Assembly (NCBI RefSeq): GCF_030124375.1
Contig: NZ_JASKLS010000014.1
Location: 62,001 to 126,000, forward strand
Length of the DNA: 64,000 nucleotides
From: Sinorhizobium sp. 6-70
Lineage (GTDB): Bacteria; Pseudomonadota; Alphaproteobacteria; Rhizobiales; Rhizobiaceae
Direction: 5' to 3'
The position numbers and the translations under genes were made by a program. This document shows, piece after piece, positions 63,797 to 64,000 of the stretch; the stretch's first letter is position 1, and each line of letters starts with the position of its first letter. Under the pieces are notes generated by a model. The model was not told the origin of the DNA and did not search any database. It saw only the letters and a program-made list of their open reading frames with translations.

Positions 63797-64000
63797 TCAT
63801 CGTTCCACCAACGCCTTGAGCCGCTCCAGTGCGTCGTCCCATTGTGCGGAAACTCTGTCGAGATACGACCGTGCCTCGGTGATCGGTTCAGGCCGGTAGC
63901 CGAACTGGCTTTCGCGGCCGACGCGGACGCTTCTGACAAGGCCGGCACGTTCCAGCACCTGCAGGTGCTTGGTCACGGCCTGCCGCGTCAGGTTCGTGTC
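63797..64000 (-). CDS. ArsR-family transcriptional regulator, C-terminal part (partial)
   Basis: The last 67 codons are in the window. The reading DTNLTRQAVTKHLQVLERAG is the recognition helix of an ArsR winged helix, followed by LVRSVRVGRESQFGYRPEP and a tail ending in ERLKALVER. This C-terminal form is that of ArsR proteins usually paired with an AHSA1/SRPBCC protein, but no such gene follows here. The gene runs off the window edge. Confidence 0.85.
   Translation of the reverse strand, partial: DTNLTRQAVTKHLQVLERAGLVRSVRVGRESQFGYRPEPITEARSYLDRVSAQWDDALERLKALVER

Noticed and set aside
63700..63800. A short minus-strand frame starting at the ArsR stop (ATGA overlap)
   Set aside because: It has only about 35 codons and no likeness to the AHSA1/SRPBCC partner usually found there; it is probably not a gene.
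54443..64000. A duplicate of the tRNA-Ser 3' end marking an island border
   Set aside because: I looked for the T-arm and acceptor sequence downstream and found none in the window, so no attachment site is annotated.

Overview
The window is high-GC alphaproteobacterial chromosome and most probably comes from Sinorhizobium/Ensifer (Rhizobiales). The reasons are the Pho-box-bearing orfA-pit pair, a smeAB-type RND pump with a smeR-like TetR gene, an alpha-r7-like sRNA gene between polA and a MarR gene, and several copies of typical rhizobial intergenic mosaic repeats. No species name can be fixed from the sequence alone. There is no phage, transposase or CRISPR array.

Region 1 (1-26.2 kb) is core housekeeping: the dapB end, gpmA, an Ada-like methyltransferase, nth, a PfkB/adenosine-kinase-like gene, a small P-loop kinase, an SH3b secreted protein, a 2-hydroxyacid dehydrogenase, the recF-moeB-GNAT gene line, orfA-pit, dnaJ, dnaK, a class A PBP, a DMT exporter, a YbhN-like membrane protein, an M20 dipeptidase, a MarR regulator and polA. 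Two intergenic sRNA genes stand out: one with three CCTCCTCCC-loop hairpins (alpha-r14/cuckoo type) and one resembling Smr7C. PolA appears to have lost key proofreading residues.

Region 2 (26.2-31.5 kb) is a chemosensory-like signalling module outside any flagellar or che operon: a stand-alone CheB with a C-terminal Cys cluster, facing a CheB-CheR-coiled coil-PAS-HWE histidine kinase whose gene overlaps that of a single-domain response regulator. A near-match to an RpoE2 (general stress sigma) promoter precedes the stand-alone cheB.

Region 3 (31.5-36.9 kb) is the smeR/smeB/smeA-like multidrug efflux locus with a candidate TetR operator.

Region 4 (37.1-50.9 kb) is a large amino-sugar / peptidoglycan-sugar locus. 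A leftward operon (murQ, ABC substrate-binding protein, two permeases, Gfo/Idh/MocA oxidoreductase, ABC ATPase) diverges from a rightward operon (BadF-type MurK/NagK-like kinase, GntR regulator, NagB-II-type deaminase, nagA). A mirrored pair of near-identical 18-bp operator-like elements lies between them. A facing operon of amidase, ROK kinase and cutC with 4-bp overlaps follows. The inferred route is import of GlcNAc/MurNAc-type sugars, phosphorylation, lactyl-ether cleavage, deacetylation and deamination to fructose-6-phosphate.

Region 5 (51-64 kb) holds a CysZ/EI24-like protein, slyX, an orphan BMP-family binding protein, a tRNA-Ser(GGA), then a leftward stress block: arcD-arcA (arginine deiminase without arcB/arcC) and an RND efflux operon bracketed by two HdeD/DUF308 membrane proteins. 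A DUF2905 protein and the end of an ArsR regulator close the window.
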